This document shows positions 16,979-24,833 of a DNA stretch of 33,382 nt, piece after piece; the first letter of the stretch is position 1; every line of letters starts with the position of its first letter. The notes beneath the pieces were generated by a model. It was not told the origin of the DNA and did not search any database. It saw only the letters and a program-made list of their open reading frames with translations. The stretch lies in assembly GCF_001544475.1 (NCBI RefSeq), contig NZ_FCNW02000055.1, positions 1 to 33,382 of the forward strand, written 5' to 3'. Source of the stretch: Caballeronia humi. Its GTDB lineage: Bacteria > Pseudomonadota > Gammaproteobacteria > Burkholderiales > Burkholderiaceae. The translations under genes and the position numbers were made by a program.

Positions 16979-17304
16979 CGTTGGTCTCCGTCGGGCGCTA
17001 GTCGATCGCCGGCAACATTCAGCGCATCGCGTCGCGGGCTGCGTCGAATCCATCTCGAATTTACAAATCATAGGACGCGCATTCCTCAGACGCCTAGAGG
17101 AAGCGCTCGCCCAAAAATTTCGCAAGGCCCATCGCCGGAACATTCGGAATACGCCTGATTTGTGCCCGAATCGGGTTCGGATTCGCGAATTTGAGGTAAA
17201 TCCGATTTTTCCTTTAGACAACCTGAACGTAGGAAACCCAAACCTATAATCCGCGCTGCCCAAGTGGGGCTGCTGTGCACTTACGCATTCGAGGAAAGCA
17301 AGTT
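16979..17304. promoter_or_regulatory. Divergent intergenic region, aidB / OmpA-family gene
   Basis: This 326-bp stretch separates two divergent genes. For the OmpA-family gene a consensus -10 TATAAT lies at 17245-17250, without a good -35 at normal spacing. For aidB, TATGAT read on the minus strand (17067-17072) is a possible -10, also without a clear -35. An inverted repeat CGAATC-gggttcg-GATTCG spans 17167-17185. I see no gene and no recognised Ada-type operator. Confidence 0.4.
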
Positions 17305-18957
17305 ATGAGCATTAATGTTATTGAATTGGTACAAGGCGCTTTGACCGAAAGCGTGTTGCAGCAGCTCGCGACGCGCATCGGCATCGCGCCGGAATCAGCA
17401 AAGCGCGTGGTCGGTCTGGTGGGCCCGGCGCTTGTCGGCTCGCTGATGAACAAGGCAGCGTCGCCCGAGGGCGCGCGCGGCCTGTTCGCCTCGATCATGT
17501 CGCCGGATACGAACGCGAACATCGTCGAGCAACTGCCGAACCTCGTGCAGGGCGACGGACTGCAAAAGCTGCTCGGCATGGGCGCGCGTCTCGCGGGCGC
17601 CGTGCTGCCGGCCGATCGCCTCGAAGCGCTGAGCGGCAAGGTCGCCGAACAGACGGGTGTCGCGGCAAGCGCCACGCACGCGCTGACGGGTGTCGTCGGC
17701 ACGACGCTGCTCGGCGTCCTGAAGCACTATTTCATGCAGCACAACGGCAACGCCGGCGCACTACCGACGCTGCTCGGTCATCAGTTGCCGTTCGTCAAGG
17801 CGAACATGACCGACGCGATCGCCAGCGTGCTCGGCCTCGGCAGCGCGGGCAGCTTCCTCGCCGGCGTAGGCGCGCAGATGAAGGCGGTGTCGTCGCATCT
17901 CGAACATCCGTCGACGCAAAATGCACGCATGTCGGCCGTGAATGGCTCGATCGACAAGGCCGTCGTCGAGGAAAAGGCGAAGAGCAAGAAGTGGTGGTGG
18001 ATCGCGCTCGCCCTCGCGCTGGCGTTGCTCGCGGCCCTGCTCGGGCGCGGCTGTGTCGGGGAGAAGAAGGAAGTTGTCGCCGAGCCGGCCGCATCGGAAG
18101 CATCGATGGCGATGGCCGCATCGGCCCCGGCCCCGGCCCCGGCTTCGGAACCCGCGCCCGCACCGGTCCCGACGAAGGACGCGCTGATGACGTTCTCGGT
18201 CGACAAGGCCGGCGCGCCCACGATCAACGCAACGGTCGGCAGCGAAGCCGAGCAGAAGACGCTCGTCGACGCGCTGACGGCGAAGTTCGGTGAAGGCAAG
18301 TTCAAAGCGTCGATCACGGTCGATCCGGAAACGAAGGCCGCTTCGTGGCTCGACAAGCTCGAAGGCCTGCTGCCGCTGATGGCGCTGCCGGGCGCGGAAG
18401 TGAAGCTCACGGGCGAGAAGATCGAACTGAGCGGCACGGCTGCGGACGCGAAGCTCGGCTGGATCGAGAAGCTGAAGGGTCTGTTCGGCGCGGCGTTCAC
18501 GATCGGCACGTTCAACGTGACCGAAGCGGTCGCGAACGCGAAGGATTCGTTCCTGAATGCGTTCAACACATTCAAGTCGGATGACTGCGTTGCTGGCGAC
18601 GTCGCCAAGGTGCTCAACCTGCAAGTGATCAACTTCGCGACGGGCTCGGATGTGCCGCCGCAAGACGCACAACTCGCGCTTGCGAAGTCGGCTGAACTGC
18701 TGAAGAACTGCTCGACTGCCAGCAAGACGGTCAAGATGGAGATCGGCGGCTATTCGGACAACGTCGGCAAGGATACGTCGAATCTGGCGCTTTCGAAGAA
18801 GCGTGCGGAAGCGGTGCGCGCGTACCTCGTGAAGCACGGCGTGCCGGCCGATTCGCTGACGGCGCAAGGCTTCGGCGATGCAAACCCGGTCGCGGACAAC
18901 GCAACGGCAAGCGGCCGTTTCGCGAACCGCCGTATCGAGTTCAAGGGTCAGGAATAA
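17305..18957 (+). CDS. DUF937 / BON-like / OmpA-domain envelope protein
   Basis: A 550-aa multidomain protein. Residues 1 to about 150 resemble the YidB-like DUF937 domain (IELVQGALTESVLQQLATRI, then VVGLVGPALVGSLMNKAAS). A single transmembrane helix follows at about 229-247 (KKWWWIALALALALLAALLG), then an Ala/Pro linker. Residues of about 290-390 look like BON-type repeats (VDALTAKFGEGKFKASITVD, GAEVKLTGEKIELSG). The C-terminal OmpA peptidoglycan-binding domain (about 441-550) has VINFATGSDVPPQDAQLALA, GGYSDNVGKDTSNLALSKKR and GRFANRRIEF. This predicts an inner-membrane anchor with a cytoplasmic DUF937 part and a periplasmic wall-binding part. The ATG at 17305 has GAGGAAA upstream; a GTG at 17275 is less likely. 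Confidence 0.88.
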   Translation: MSINVIELVQGALTESVLQQLATRIGIAPESAKRVVGLVGPALVGSLMNKAASPEGARGLFASIMSPDTNANIVEQLPNLVQGDGLQKLLGMGARLAGAVLPADRLEALSGKVAEQTGVAASATHALTGVVGTTLLGVLKHYFMQHNGNAGALPTLLGHQLPFVKANMTDAIASVLGLGSAGSFLAGVGAQMKAVSSHLEHPSTQNARMSAVNGSIDKAVVEEKAKSKKWWWIALALALALLAALLGRGCVGEKKEVVAEPAASEASMAMAASAPAPAPASEPAPAPVPTKDALMTFSVDKAGAPTINATVGSEAEQKTLVDALTAKFGEGKFKASITVDPETKAASWLDKLEGLLPLMALPGAEVKLTGEKIELSGTAADAKLGWIEKLKGLFGAAFTIGTFNVTEAVANAKDSFLNAFNTFKSDDCVAGDVAKVLNLQVINFATGSDVPPQDAQLALAKSAELLKNCSTASKTVKMEIGGYSDNVGKDTSNLALSKKRAEAVRAYLVKHGVPADSLTAQGFGDANPVADNATASGRFANRRIEFKGQE

Positions 18958-19004
18958 GCTGTCGCGGACGGGCGGAAACGCCTGTCCTCGAAGCTCTGAA
19001 GTTG

Positions 19005-19039
19005 ACGCCGCCCCGCGACCAAGCGGAGCGGCGTTTTTT
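19005..19039 (+). terminator. Terminator after OmpA-family gene
   Basis: The stem ACGCCGC (19005-19011) pairs perfectly with GCGGCGT (19028-19034) across a 16-base GC-rich loop that can pair internally, and is followed directly by a run of six T residues (19034-19039). It lies 47 bp past the stop. On the opposite strand, which would serve the convergent LysR gene, the hairpin lacks a T-run, so it appears to work in one direction. Confidence 0.85.
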
Positions 19040-19053
19040 ATTGCGCGTCAGGT

Positions 19054-20001
19054 TCAGCGCGGTTTGTCGTCGCGATTTCGGGCCGGAAACCGTTCGCCCG
19101 ACAAAAAATCCTGCCCGAGATTCGCCGGCAACGCCTGCCGCGCGACGTCGAGCCAAGCGCGCGCGGCGTGCGACAGATAGCCGTTGCGCCGCCAGCCGAC
19201 CGCCATGTCCCAGTGAATCTCGGGATCGACCACCGGACGGCAGGTGAACGCATCGGGGTCGAGCCGTCTGCAATACGGCGCGGGCAATAGCGCGATGCCG
19301 ACGCCCGCCTGCACCAGCGCCGCCATGAAATCCCAGTGTCCGCTGCGCCCGACGATCGTCGGCGCGAAGCCCGCCTCGCGGCACGCGTTCAACACGACGT
19401 CGTTCAGCGCGAGACTTTCACCGTAAAAAACGAACGGCTCGGCGGCGAGATCGGCGAGCGCGATTTCCGCCTCCTGATCCCAGCGCGAGCCTTTCTGTGC
19501 AACGAGCCACAGGATCTGACGACTCACGGGCAGCACGTCGAAGAGCGCCATGTCGACCGGTTGCAGCACGCCGCCGAGTTCCATCTCGCCATCGAGCAGC
19601 GCGGCCTCGATCGCCTTCGATCCGCGTTCAAACAGCTTCAGTTCGACCCTCGGATACCGCTGCTTGAACGCGGCAATCGCCGGGGTGAAGAGGGTCCCGC
19701 CCATCGGCGGGATGCCGATCGTCAGCGTGCCGCGCCCGAACGTGCCGAGATCGTTCAACTCGGCTTCGAGCCGCGCGTGGGCGGCGAGCACGTCGAGCCC
19801 GCGCTGATAGACGATCTGGCCCGCGTCGGTGAGCACCATCTGACGGCCTTCGCGCAGCAATAGCGGCGAACCGATTTCGTCCTCGAGCGCCTTCACCATC
19901 TTGCTGATGGTCGGCTGCGTCACGAACATCTGCTCGGCCGCCACCGTGAAACTCTTCTGCTTCACGACCTCGACGAAATACCTCAGCGCGCGCAATTCCA
20001 T
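19054..20001 (-). CDS. LysR-family transcriptional regulator
   Basis: A 315-aa LysR-type regulator. The N-terminal winged helix-turn-helix spans about residues 1-60 (MELRALRYFVEVVKQKSFTV, then AAEQMFVTQPTISKMVKALE). The effector-binding domain from about 90 includes RGTLTIGIPPMGGTLFTPAI and the later GVGIALLPAPYCRRLD. It is divergent from the CidA/LrgA-LrgB pair across a 136-bp intergenic region. This is the arrangement of CidR-type regulators, so the neighbouring pair is its likely target. CidR in Gram-positives responds to acetate from overflow metabolism; whether this protein does is unknown. Confidence 0.93.
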   Translation of the reverse strand: MELRALRYFVEVVKQKSFTVAAEQMFVTQPTISKMVKALEDEIGSPLLLREGRQMVLTDAGQIVYQRGLDVLAAHARLEAELNDLGTFGRGTLTIGIPPMGGTLFTPAIAAFKQRYPRVELKLFERGSKAIEAALLDGEMELGGVLQPVDMALFDVLPVSRQILWLVAQKGSRWDQEAEIALADLAAEPFVFYGESLALNDVVLNACREAGFAPTIVGRSGHWDFMAALVQAGVGIALLPAPYCRRLDPDAFTCRPVVDPEIHWDMAVGWRRNGYLSHAARAWLDVARQALPANLGQDFLSGERFPARNRDDKPR

Positions 20002-20039
20002 CGATCGCTCCAGATTCCGAAATGGAATGTATCAGATTA

Positions 20040-20079
20040 GTTTAAGTCATTTTTATTATGTTTAAGTGCCCCCTATACT
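20040..20079 (+). promoter_or_regulatory. Direct repeat and promoter before cidA-like gene
   Basis: The 8-mer GTTTAAGT occurs twice, at 20040-20047 and 20060-20067, exactly 20 bp apart, so both copies face the same side of the helix at two turns' distance. Just downstream, TATACT at 20074-20079 is a good -10 candidate. AT-rich sequence surrounds the repeats in an otherwise GC-rich region. This is a plausible operator for the divergent LysR regulator, inferred from spacing and place only. Confidence 0.45.
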
Positions 20080-20137
20080 CGGCCTACAGGTTAACCCTAA
20101 TCTATTGCTTCCTACGACGTTTCCGAGGTCCACCGCC

Positions 20138-20596
20138 ATGTCCTATGTCATCGCATTACTGTCGAACGCCATCGGCTCGCATGGGCCGTTCGGCCGCTTC
20201 GTGCGGATCGTGCTGCAGATCGCCGCGCTTGCCGCGATCTGGTTCGTCGCCGATATCGTCGCGCGAAAGTTCTCGCTGCCGGTGCCGGGCGGCGTCGTCG
20301 GACTGCTGGCGCTGCTCGCGCTGTTGTTTTGCGGCGGCGTTGCGCCGCGCTGGGTGAAAGCGGGCGCCGACTGGCTGCTGGCCGACATGCTGCTGTTCTT
20401 CATCCCGGCCGCGGTCGCGGCGGTGCAGTACGGCGGGCTCTTCATGGAAGACGGCTGGCGCCTCGCGCTGGTGGTGGTCGGCGGGACGCTGATGGTGATG
20501 TTCGCGGTGGCGTTCGCCGTCGATCGCGCGTCGCGCCTCGAGCGGCGCATCGAAGTGCGCCGCGCGATGGTTGCGCGCCATGCGGTGCGGGCCTGA
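20138..20596 (+). CDS. CidA/LrgA family membrane protein
   Basis: A 152-aa membrane protein with four predicted helices. It belongs to the holin-like CidA/LrgA family, which modulates murein hydrolase activity, cell lysis or export of small organic acids. The family motif is seen as ADIVARKFSLPVPGGVVGLL (a helix entering a Pro-Gly turn), followed by WVKAGADWLLADMLLFFIPA and AAVAAVQYGG. A basic C-terminal tail (RASRLERRIEVRRAMVARHA) makes it longer than the minimal family. The ATG at 20138 is preceded by a distant GAGG. It is the first gene of a two-gene operon with an LrgB partner. Confidence 0.9.
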   Translation: MSYVIALLSNAIGSHGPFGRFVRIVLQIAALAAIWFVADIVARKFSLPVPGGVVGLLALLALLFCGGVAPRWVKAGADWLLADMLLFFIPAAVAAVQYGGLFMEDGWRLALVVVGGTLMVMFAVAFAVDRASRLERRIEVRRAMVARHAVRA

Positions 20597-20621
20597 GGAC
20601 ATTTTCTACGGGCTCACGGCC

Positions 20622-21344
20622 ATGACCCACTTCTACGATTCCCTGTTCGCCGACGACGCCGCGCGTCTCATCGCCGCGGGCTGTTTCGTGCTGACGGTCG
20701 CGCTGTACTTCGCGTCGAAGCGGCTTTACGCGCGTTTCAGGCGCGGCTGGCTCACGCCGATGCTCACCGTGCCGGTCGTTCTTACCGTTTTCGTGGTGAT
20801 CGCACAGATTCCGTATCCGGTCTACTTCGCCGACACGCGCTGGCTCATGTGGCTGCTCGGCCCGGCGACGGTCGCGTTCGCCGTGCCCATTTACGAATAC
20901 CGGCATCTGCTGAAACGCCACTGGATTTCGCTGTCGGTGGGCGTGACGGTGGGGATTCTGGTGGCGGTCGGCGGGTCGATCGCGCTCGCCAAGCTGCTGC
21001 ATCTGTCGCCGGAATTGCAGCGCAGCCTCGCGACGCGCTCCGTTTCGACCCCGTTCGCGCTCGCCGTCTCCGACAAGATCCACGCGCCGAAAGACCTGAC
21101 CGCGCTGTTCGTCATCGCGACGGGCGTCTGCGGCATGCTGTTCGGTGAACTCGTGCTTGCGTTCGTGCCGCTGCGCAGCCGCCTCGCTCGCGGCGCGCTG
21201 TTCGGCGCGGCCGCGCACGGCGTCGGCACGGCGAAGGCACGCGAACTGGGCAGCGAGGAAGGCGTCGTCGCCAGTTTGACGATGATGATTGCGGGCGTCG
21301 TCATGGTGCTGATCGCGCCGTTGTTGTCGATCCTCCCGTTCTAG
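20622..21344 (+). CDS. LrgB family membrane protein
   Basis: A 240-aa polytopic LrgB/CidB family protein, the usual partner of CidA/LrgA. Hallmarks seen: LTPMLTVPVVLTVFVVIAQI, the LLGPATVAFAVPIYEYRHLL segment, ATRSVSTPFALAVSDKIHAP, and the C-terminal FGAAAHGVGTAKARELGSEE. It starts 25 bp after the CidA-like stop. The frame opens earlier, at 20571, inside the previous gene, but the ATG at 20622 gives a family-like N-terminus. The upstream ribosome site is weak, which fits translational coupling. Together the pair may act as a murein-hydrolase or metabolite-export module of the inner membrane. Confidence 0.93.
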   Translation: MTHFYDSLFADDAARLIAAGCFVLTVALYFASKRLYARFRRGWLTPMLTVPVVLTVFVVIAQIPYPVYFADTRWLMWLLGPATVAFAVPIYEYRHLLKRHWISLSVGVTVGILVAVGGSIALAKLLHLSPELQRSLATRSVSTPFALAVSDKIHAPKDLTALFVIATGVCGMLFGELVLAFVPLRSRLARGALFGAAAHGVGTAKARELGSEEGVVASLTMMIAGVVMVLIAPLLSILPF

Positions 21345-21410
21345 CGGCGACGGCGGCGCGCACAACGCCCCATTTCACAGGGCGCGATCAAACTCGCCAC
21401 ACATTTTTGC

Positions 21411-21416
21411 TACAAT
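21411..21416 (+). promoter_or_regulatory. Likely -10 of the ahcY promoter
   Basis: TACAAT lies about a dozen bases upstream of the first paired base of the SAH riboswitch (21427), which is where the -10 of this transcript should be. It is preceded by TTTTTGC; the -35 region is poor. Confidence 0.5.
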
Positions 21417-21423
21417 CTGCGTT

Positions 21424-21550
21424 CGCTTCCGAGGAGCGTTGCGACGGTTTCCGCTGCAGGAAATCGCCAGGCTCGGAGCATTCAATCCGGACGGTTCGAA
21501 AGCGCGATCAGCGCACTCTGAGCCGCCGCATCGAACGGCGCTCACGTCAA
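21424..21550 (+). promoter_or_regulatory. S-adenosylhomocysteine (SAH) riboswitch
   Basis: The conserved core of the SAH riboswitch is present. P1 pairs 21427-21433 (TTCCGAG) with 21472-21478 (CTCGGAG, one G-T pair). P2 pairs 21441-21444 with 21464-21467 and 21448-21452 with 21459-21463. The characteristic GAGCGTTGCGAC and CCAGGCTCGG strings are intact. The distal pseudoknot pairs GAGCG (21434-21438) with CGCTC (21539-21543) in AACGGCGCTCACG. In this class SAH binding turns on the downstream gene. Here it precedes ahcY, which removes SAH. The ribosome site starts about 20 bases beyond the element. Confidence 0.94.
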
Positions 21551-21578
21551 CATTTCTATTTATAGAAAGGAGGGCGTG

Positions 21579-23000
21579 ATGAACGCCGCAGTTATCGATT
21601 CCAAGAATTCCACCGATTACGTCGTCGCCGATATGTCGCTTGCCGCCTGGGGCCGCAAGGAACTCGACATCGCCGAAACGGAAATGCCCGGTCTCATCCA
21701 GACGCGTGAAGAGTACAAGGCGCAACAGCCGCTGAAGGGCGCGCGTGTCGCGGGCTCGCTGCACATGACGATCCAGACCGGCGTGCTGATCGAAACGCTG
21801 ACGGCGCTCGGGGCCGACGTGCGCTGGGCGTCGTGCAACATCTTCTCGACGCAGGATCACGCCGCCGCCGCGATCGCCGCGGGTGGCACGCCGGTGTTCG
21901 CGTTCAAGGGCGAGTCGCTGGACGAATACTGGGAGTTCTCGCACCGCATCTTCGAATGGCCGAACGGCGAATTCGCGAACATGATCCTCGACGATGGCGG
22001 CGACGCCACGCTCTTGCTGATCCTTGGCTCGAAGGCCGAGAAGGACCGCTCGGTCATCGGCAAGCCGACCAACGAGGAAGAAGTCGCGCTGTACAAGTCC
22101 ATCGCTTCGCACCTCGACGCCGATCCGACGTGGTATTCCACGCGCCTCGCGCACATCCAGGGCGTGACGGAAGAAACCACGACGGGCGTCCACCGCCTGT
22201 ATCAGATGGAGAAGGAAGGGCGTCTGCCGTTCCCCGCCATCAACGTGAACGATTCGGTCACGAAGTCGAAGTTCGACAATCTGTACGGCTGCCGTGAATC
22301 GCTCGTGGACGGCATCAAGCGCGCGACCGACGTGATGATCGCGGGCAAGATCGCGGTCGTGGCCGGTTACGGCGACGTGGGCAAGGGCTGCGCGCAGTCG
22401 CTGCGCGGCCTGGGCGCGACGGTGTGGGTCACGGAAATCGATCCGATCTGCGCGCTGCAGGCGGCGATGGAAGGCTACCGCGTCGTGACGATGGAATACG
22501 CCGCAGACAAGGCCGACATCTTCGTGACGGCGACCGGCAACTATCACGTGATCGCCCACGACCACATGAAGGCGATGCGCAACAACGCGATCGTTTGCAA
22601 CATCGGCCACTTCGATTCGGAAATCGACGTCGCGTCGACGCGCCAGTACACGTGGGACAACATCAAGCCGCAAGTCGATCACATCATTTTCCCGGACGGC
22701 AAGCGCATCATCCTGCTGGCTGAAGGGCGCCTCGTGAACCTCGGCTGCGCGACGGGCCACCCGTCTTTCGTGATGTCGAACTCGTTCACGAACCAGACGC
22801 TCGCGCAGATCGAACTGTTCACGCGCGGCGGCGAGTACGAGAACAAGGTGTACGTTCTGCCGAAGCATCTCGACGAGAAGGTCGCGCGCCTGCATCTGGG
22901 CCGTATCGGCGTGGAACTGACGGTGCTGTCGGACGATCAGGCGGGTTATATCGGCGTCGACAAGAACGGTCCGTTCAAGCCGAACCACTATCGCTATTAA
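21579..23000 (+). CDS. ahcY: Adenosylhomocysteinase (SAH hydrolase)
   Basis: A 473-aa NAD-dependent enzyme that reversibly splits S-adenosylhomocysteine into adenosine and homocysteine, relieving inhibition of methyltransferases. Family hallmarks: YVVADMSLAAWGRKELDIAE, GSLHMTIQTGVLIETL, the NAD-binding loop VVAGYGDVGKGCAQSLRGLG, CNIGHFDSEIDV, and the C-terminal lysine- and tyrosine-containing end FKPNHYRY that closes the cofactor site of the neighbouring subunit. The ATG at 21579 has AAGGAGG with a five-base spacer; the in-frame GTG one codon earlier is too close to it. The SAH riboswitch controls it, and a strong hairpin follows the stop. Confidence 0.98.
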   Translation: MNAAVIDSKNSTDYVVADMSLAAWGRKELDIAETEMPGLIQTREEYKAQQPLKGARVAGSLHMTIQTGVLIETLTALGADVRWASCNIFSTQDHAAAAIAAGGTPVFAFKGESLDEYWEFSHRIFEWPNGEFANMILDDGGDATLLLILGSKAEKDRSVIGKPTNEEEVALYKSIASHLDADPTWYSTRLAHIQGVTEETTTGVHRLYQMEKEGRLPFPAINVNDSVTKSKFDNLYGCRESLVDGIKRATDVMIAGKIAVVAGYGDVGKGCAQSLRGLGATVWVTEIDPICALQAAMEGYRVVTMEYAADKADIFVTATGNYHVIAHDHMKAMRNNAIVCNIGHFDSEIDVASTRQYTWDNIKPQVDHIIFPDGKRIILLAEGRLVNLGCATGHPSFVMSNSFTNQTLAQIELFTRGGEYENKVYVLPKHLDEKVARLHLGRIGVELTVLSDDQAGYIGVDKNGPFKPNHYRY

Positions 23001-23034
23001 TCGGCGGCTCGAGAAGCGCCGTAGCAGCATGACC

Positions 23035-23069
23035 ACACGGGCGAGGGCGGCGAGCCCTCGCCCGTGTTT
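23035..23069 (+). terminator. Long hairpin after ahcY
   Basis: A perfect 14-bp stem, ACACGGGCGAGGGC (23035-23048) with GCCCTCGCCCGTGT (23054-23067), closes a five-base loop and is followed by only a short TT. It may terminate part of the transcript or protect the ahcY mRNA end. The next gene begins 35 bp downstream with no obvious promoter, so partial read-through into the holin-like gene and metF is likely. Confidence 0.6.
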
Positions 23070-23103
23070 GCAAATGCCGTAACAATCCACCGGAGAACCA
23101 TCG

Positions 23104-23457
23104 ATGACCGTGCTGCTGACCTGGCTGATCAACGCGCTTGCGCTCCTGATCATCACCTACCTCGTGCCGTCGATTCACATTCGCAGTTTCGGCACCGCGT
23201 TGATCGTCGCGGTCGTGCTCGGGCTGATCAACACGCTGCTGCGTCCGGTACTGATCCTGTTGACGCTCCCGGTGACGGTGCTGACGCTCGGGCTCTTCAT
23301 TCTGGTCGTGAATGCGCTGTGCTTCTGGCTCTGCGCATCGCTGCTGAAGGGCTTCGAAGTGTCCGGGTTCTGGTCGGCGTTCTTCGGCTCGATTCTTTAC
23401 AGCATCGTGTCCTGGCTGCTGTCGGCGCTGATCTTCGGGCAGCGCAACTTCGGGTGA
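23104..23457 (+). CDS. Holin-like (phage_holin_4_2 type) membrane protein
   Basis: A 117-aa, four-helix inner-membrane protein. Helices lie at about 3-22 (LLTWLINALALLIITYLVPS), 30-48, 52-73 (LILLTLPVTVLTLGLFILVV) and 88-110, with the family turn LGLINTLLRPVLILLTLPVT. Database entries of this family carry a phage-holin label, but they are widespread chromosomal proteins of unknown role, and nothing phage-like surrounds this one. GGAG lies upstream of the ATG. From memory, the gene is often found between ahcY and metF in Burkholderia relatives. A link to methyl-cycle metabolism or membrane homeostasis is unproven. Confidence 0.85.
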   Translation: MTVLLTWLINALALLIITYLVPSIHIRSFGTALIVAVVLGLINTLLRPVLILLTLPVTVLTLGLFILVVNALCFWLCASLLKGFEVSGFWSAFFGSILYSIVSWLLSALIFGQRNFG

Positions 23458-23485
23458 CGCTCGCACCACCCGCACATTGATCATC

Positions 23486-24325
23486 ATGAAACCGATCGAA
23501 CTTTCATTCGAATTCTTCCCGCCGAAAACGCAGGAAGGCGTCGACAAACTGCGCGCCAGCCGCGCGCAACTCGCGAAGCTCTCGCCGAAGTTCGTCTCCG
23601 TGACGTTCGGCGCGGGCGGCTCGACGCAGCAAGGCACGCTCGATACCGTCCTCGAAATGCAGAAGGAAGGCTTCGAGGCAGCGCCGCATCTGTCGTGCAT
23701 CGGCTCGTCGAAGGACAGCCTGCGCGCGATTCTCGGCGCGTATCGCGAGCACGGCATTCGCCATATCGTCGCGTTGCGCGGCGATCTGCCTTCGGGCATG
23801 GGCGAAGTCGGCGAGTTGCGGTATGCGTCGGAGCTGGTGAGCTTCATCCGCGCGGAACACGGCGACTGGTTCAACATCGAAGTGGCCGCGTATCCGGAAT
23901 ATCACCCGCAGGCGCGCTCGCCGAAGAGCGATCTCGACAACTTCGTGCGCAAGGTTCAAGCGGGCGCGAATTCGGCGATCACGCAGTACTTTTATAACGG
24001 TGACGCGTATTTCCGTTTTGTCGACGAGGCGCGCAAGCAGGGCGTCGACGTGCCGATCGTGCCCGGCGTCATGCCGATCACGAACTTCACGCAACTGATG
24101 CGTTTTTCGGAGATGTGCGGCGCGGAAGTGCCGAAGTGGATCGCGCGGCGGCTGGAAAGCTACGGCGACGATCGCGAGGCGATCCGCGCGTTCGGACTCG
24201 ACGTGGTGACGAACCTGTGTCGCCGCCTGGTCGATGAAGGTGCGCCGGGACTGCACTTTTATACGCTGAACGGCGCGGCCGCAACGAAGACGATTTGCGA
24301 GCGGTTGAATCTGAAGAGCGTATGA
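23486..24325 (+). CDS. metF: Methylenetetrahydrofolate reductase
   Basis: A 279-aa FAD-dependent TIM-barrel enzyme that reduces 5,10-methylene-THF to 5-methyl-THF, the methyl donor for remaking methionine from homocysteine. Hallmarks: ELSFEFFPPKTQEGVDKLRA, FVSVTFGAGGSTQQGTLDTV, HIVALRGDLPSGMGE, AAYPEYHPQA, NSAITQYFYNGDAYFRFVDE and VPIVPGVMPITNFTQLMRFS. The ATG at 23486 starts the conserved region; a TTG three codons earlier is an alternative. No clear ribosome site is present, so it may depend on translation from the gene 28 bp upstream. It follows ahcY logically: homocysteine made by AhcY is remethylated with the product of MetF. Confidence 0.97.
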   Translation: MKPIELSFEFFPPKTQEGVDKLRASRAQLAKLSPKFVSVTFGAGGSTQQGTLDTVLEMQKEGFEAAPHLSCIGSSKDSLRAILGAYREHGIRHIVALRGDLPSGMGEVGELRYASELVSFIRAEHGDWFNIEVAAYPEYHPQARSPKSDLDNFVRKVQAGANSAITQYFYNGDAYFRFVDEARKQGVDVPIVPGVMPITNFTQLMRFSEMCGAEVPKWIARRLESYGDDREAIRAFGLDVVTNLCRRLVDEGAPGLHFYTLNGAAATKTICERLNLKSV

Positions 24326-24337
24326 GTTTCGCTTTAC

Positions 24338-24370
24338 CCGCGCGGCGTTTGCCGCGCGGTTCTGTTTTTC
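24338..24370 (+). terminator. Terminator after metF
   Basis: A perfect 9-bp stem, CCGCGCGGC-gttt-GCCGCGCGG (24338-24359), is followed by TTCTGTTTTT. It is a typical factor-independent terminator 13 bp after the metF stop, closing the riboswitch-led ahcY unit. Confidence 0.9.
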
Positions 24371-24833
24371 TGCTTACTCCCTATTCGTTTTAATCGATCC
24401 ATGAAATCGATATTTCGCGTTTCCCTCTATCACCTCCGCGCATCATCAATAACCTAACCGTATCGAATTACGGTAACTGGCTAAAAACCCCTACATAATC
24501 AATCGCGCACGTTCAATTTGTTCATGCTACGGTAGCGCCCGAATTCGCCGTCAAGCCCGTTTTCGCCCGTCGCACCGCCTGCCAAGGCGAGGACATTCCC
24601 GAATAACAAAGCGTTCCTTACAGAGTCGCGCGCCAATGCCCCAGACGCTGAAAACGGAGCCGAACAGCCATTCATCGCGTGTGTTCCGCACATCGCCTTT
24701 TTTAATCACGCTTCGCCGCGCCAGAACTGGCATCGACGGATTTCCGCCGAGAAATCCGTCGCCTTGTTCGAGCCGGTAAAGCTCAGTAATATCGCGCTAC
24801 GCCGGCCAGACCGGCACCGAACCTGGAGGAAAC
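24371..24833 (+). promoter_or_regulatory. Long leader region before dppA
   Basis: A 463-bp gap, visibly more AT-rich than its surroundings, with no convincing gene on either strand. A candidate promoter is TTGTTC (24764-24769), a 17-base spacer, then TAATAT (24787-24792). Just upstream sits a perfect 10-bp inverted repeat, CGACGGATTT-ccgccgag-AAATCCGTCG (24734-24761), which could be an operator. The hairpin GCCGG-ccaga-CCGGC (24801-24815) would lie at the start of the transcript, before the ribosome site TGGAGGAA. Other small palindromes: ACCGTA-tcgaat-TACGGT (24457-24474) and GCTACGGTAGC. The promoter is only moderately close to consensus. Confidence 0.4.

Noticed and set aside
23104..23457. 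Holin-like gene as a prophage remnant
   Set aside because: No phage gene lies nearby. The family is a widespread chromosomal membrane protein set between two metabolic genes.
24499..24693. A 64-codon open frame on the minus strand in the dppA leader
   Set aside because: No ribosome site or domain was recognised, and nothing suggests it is translated.
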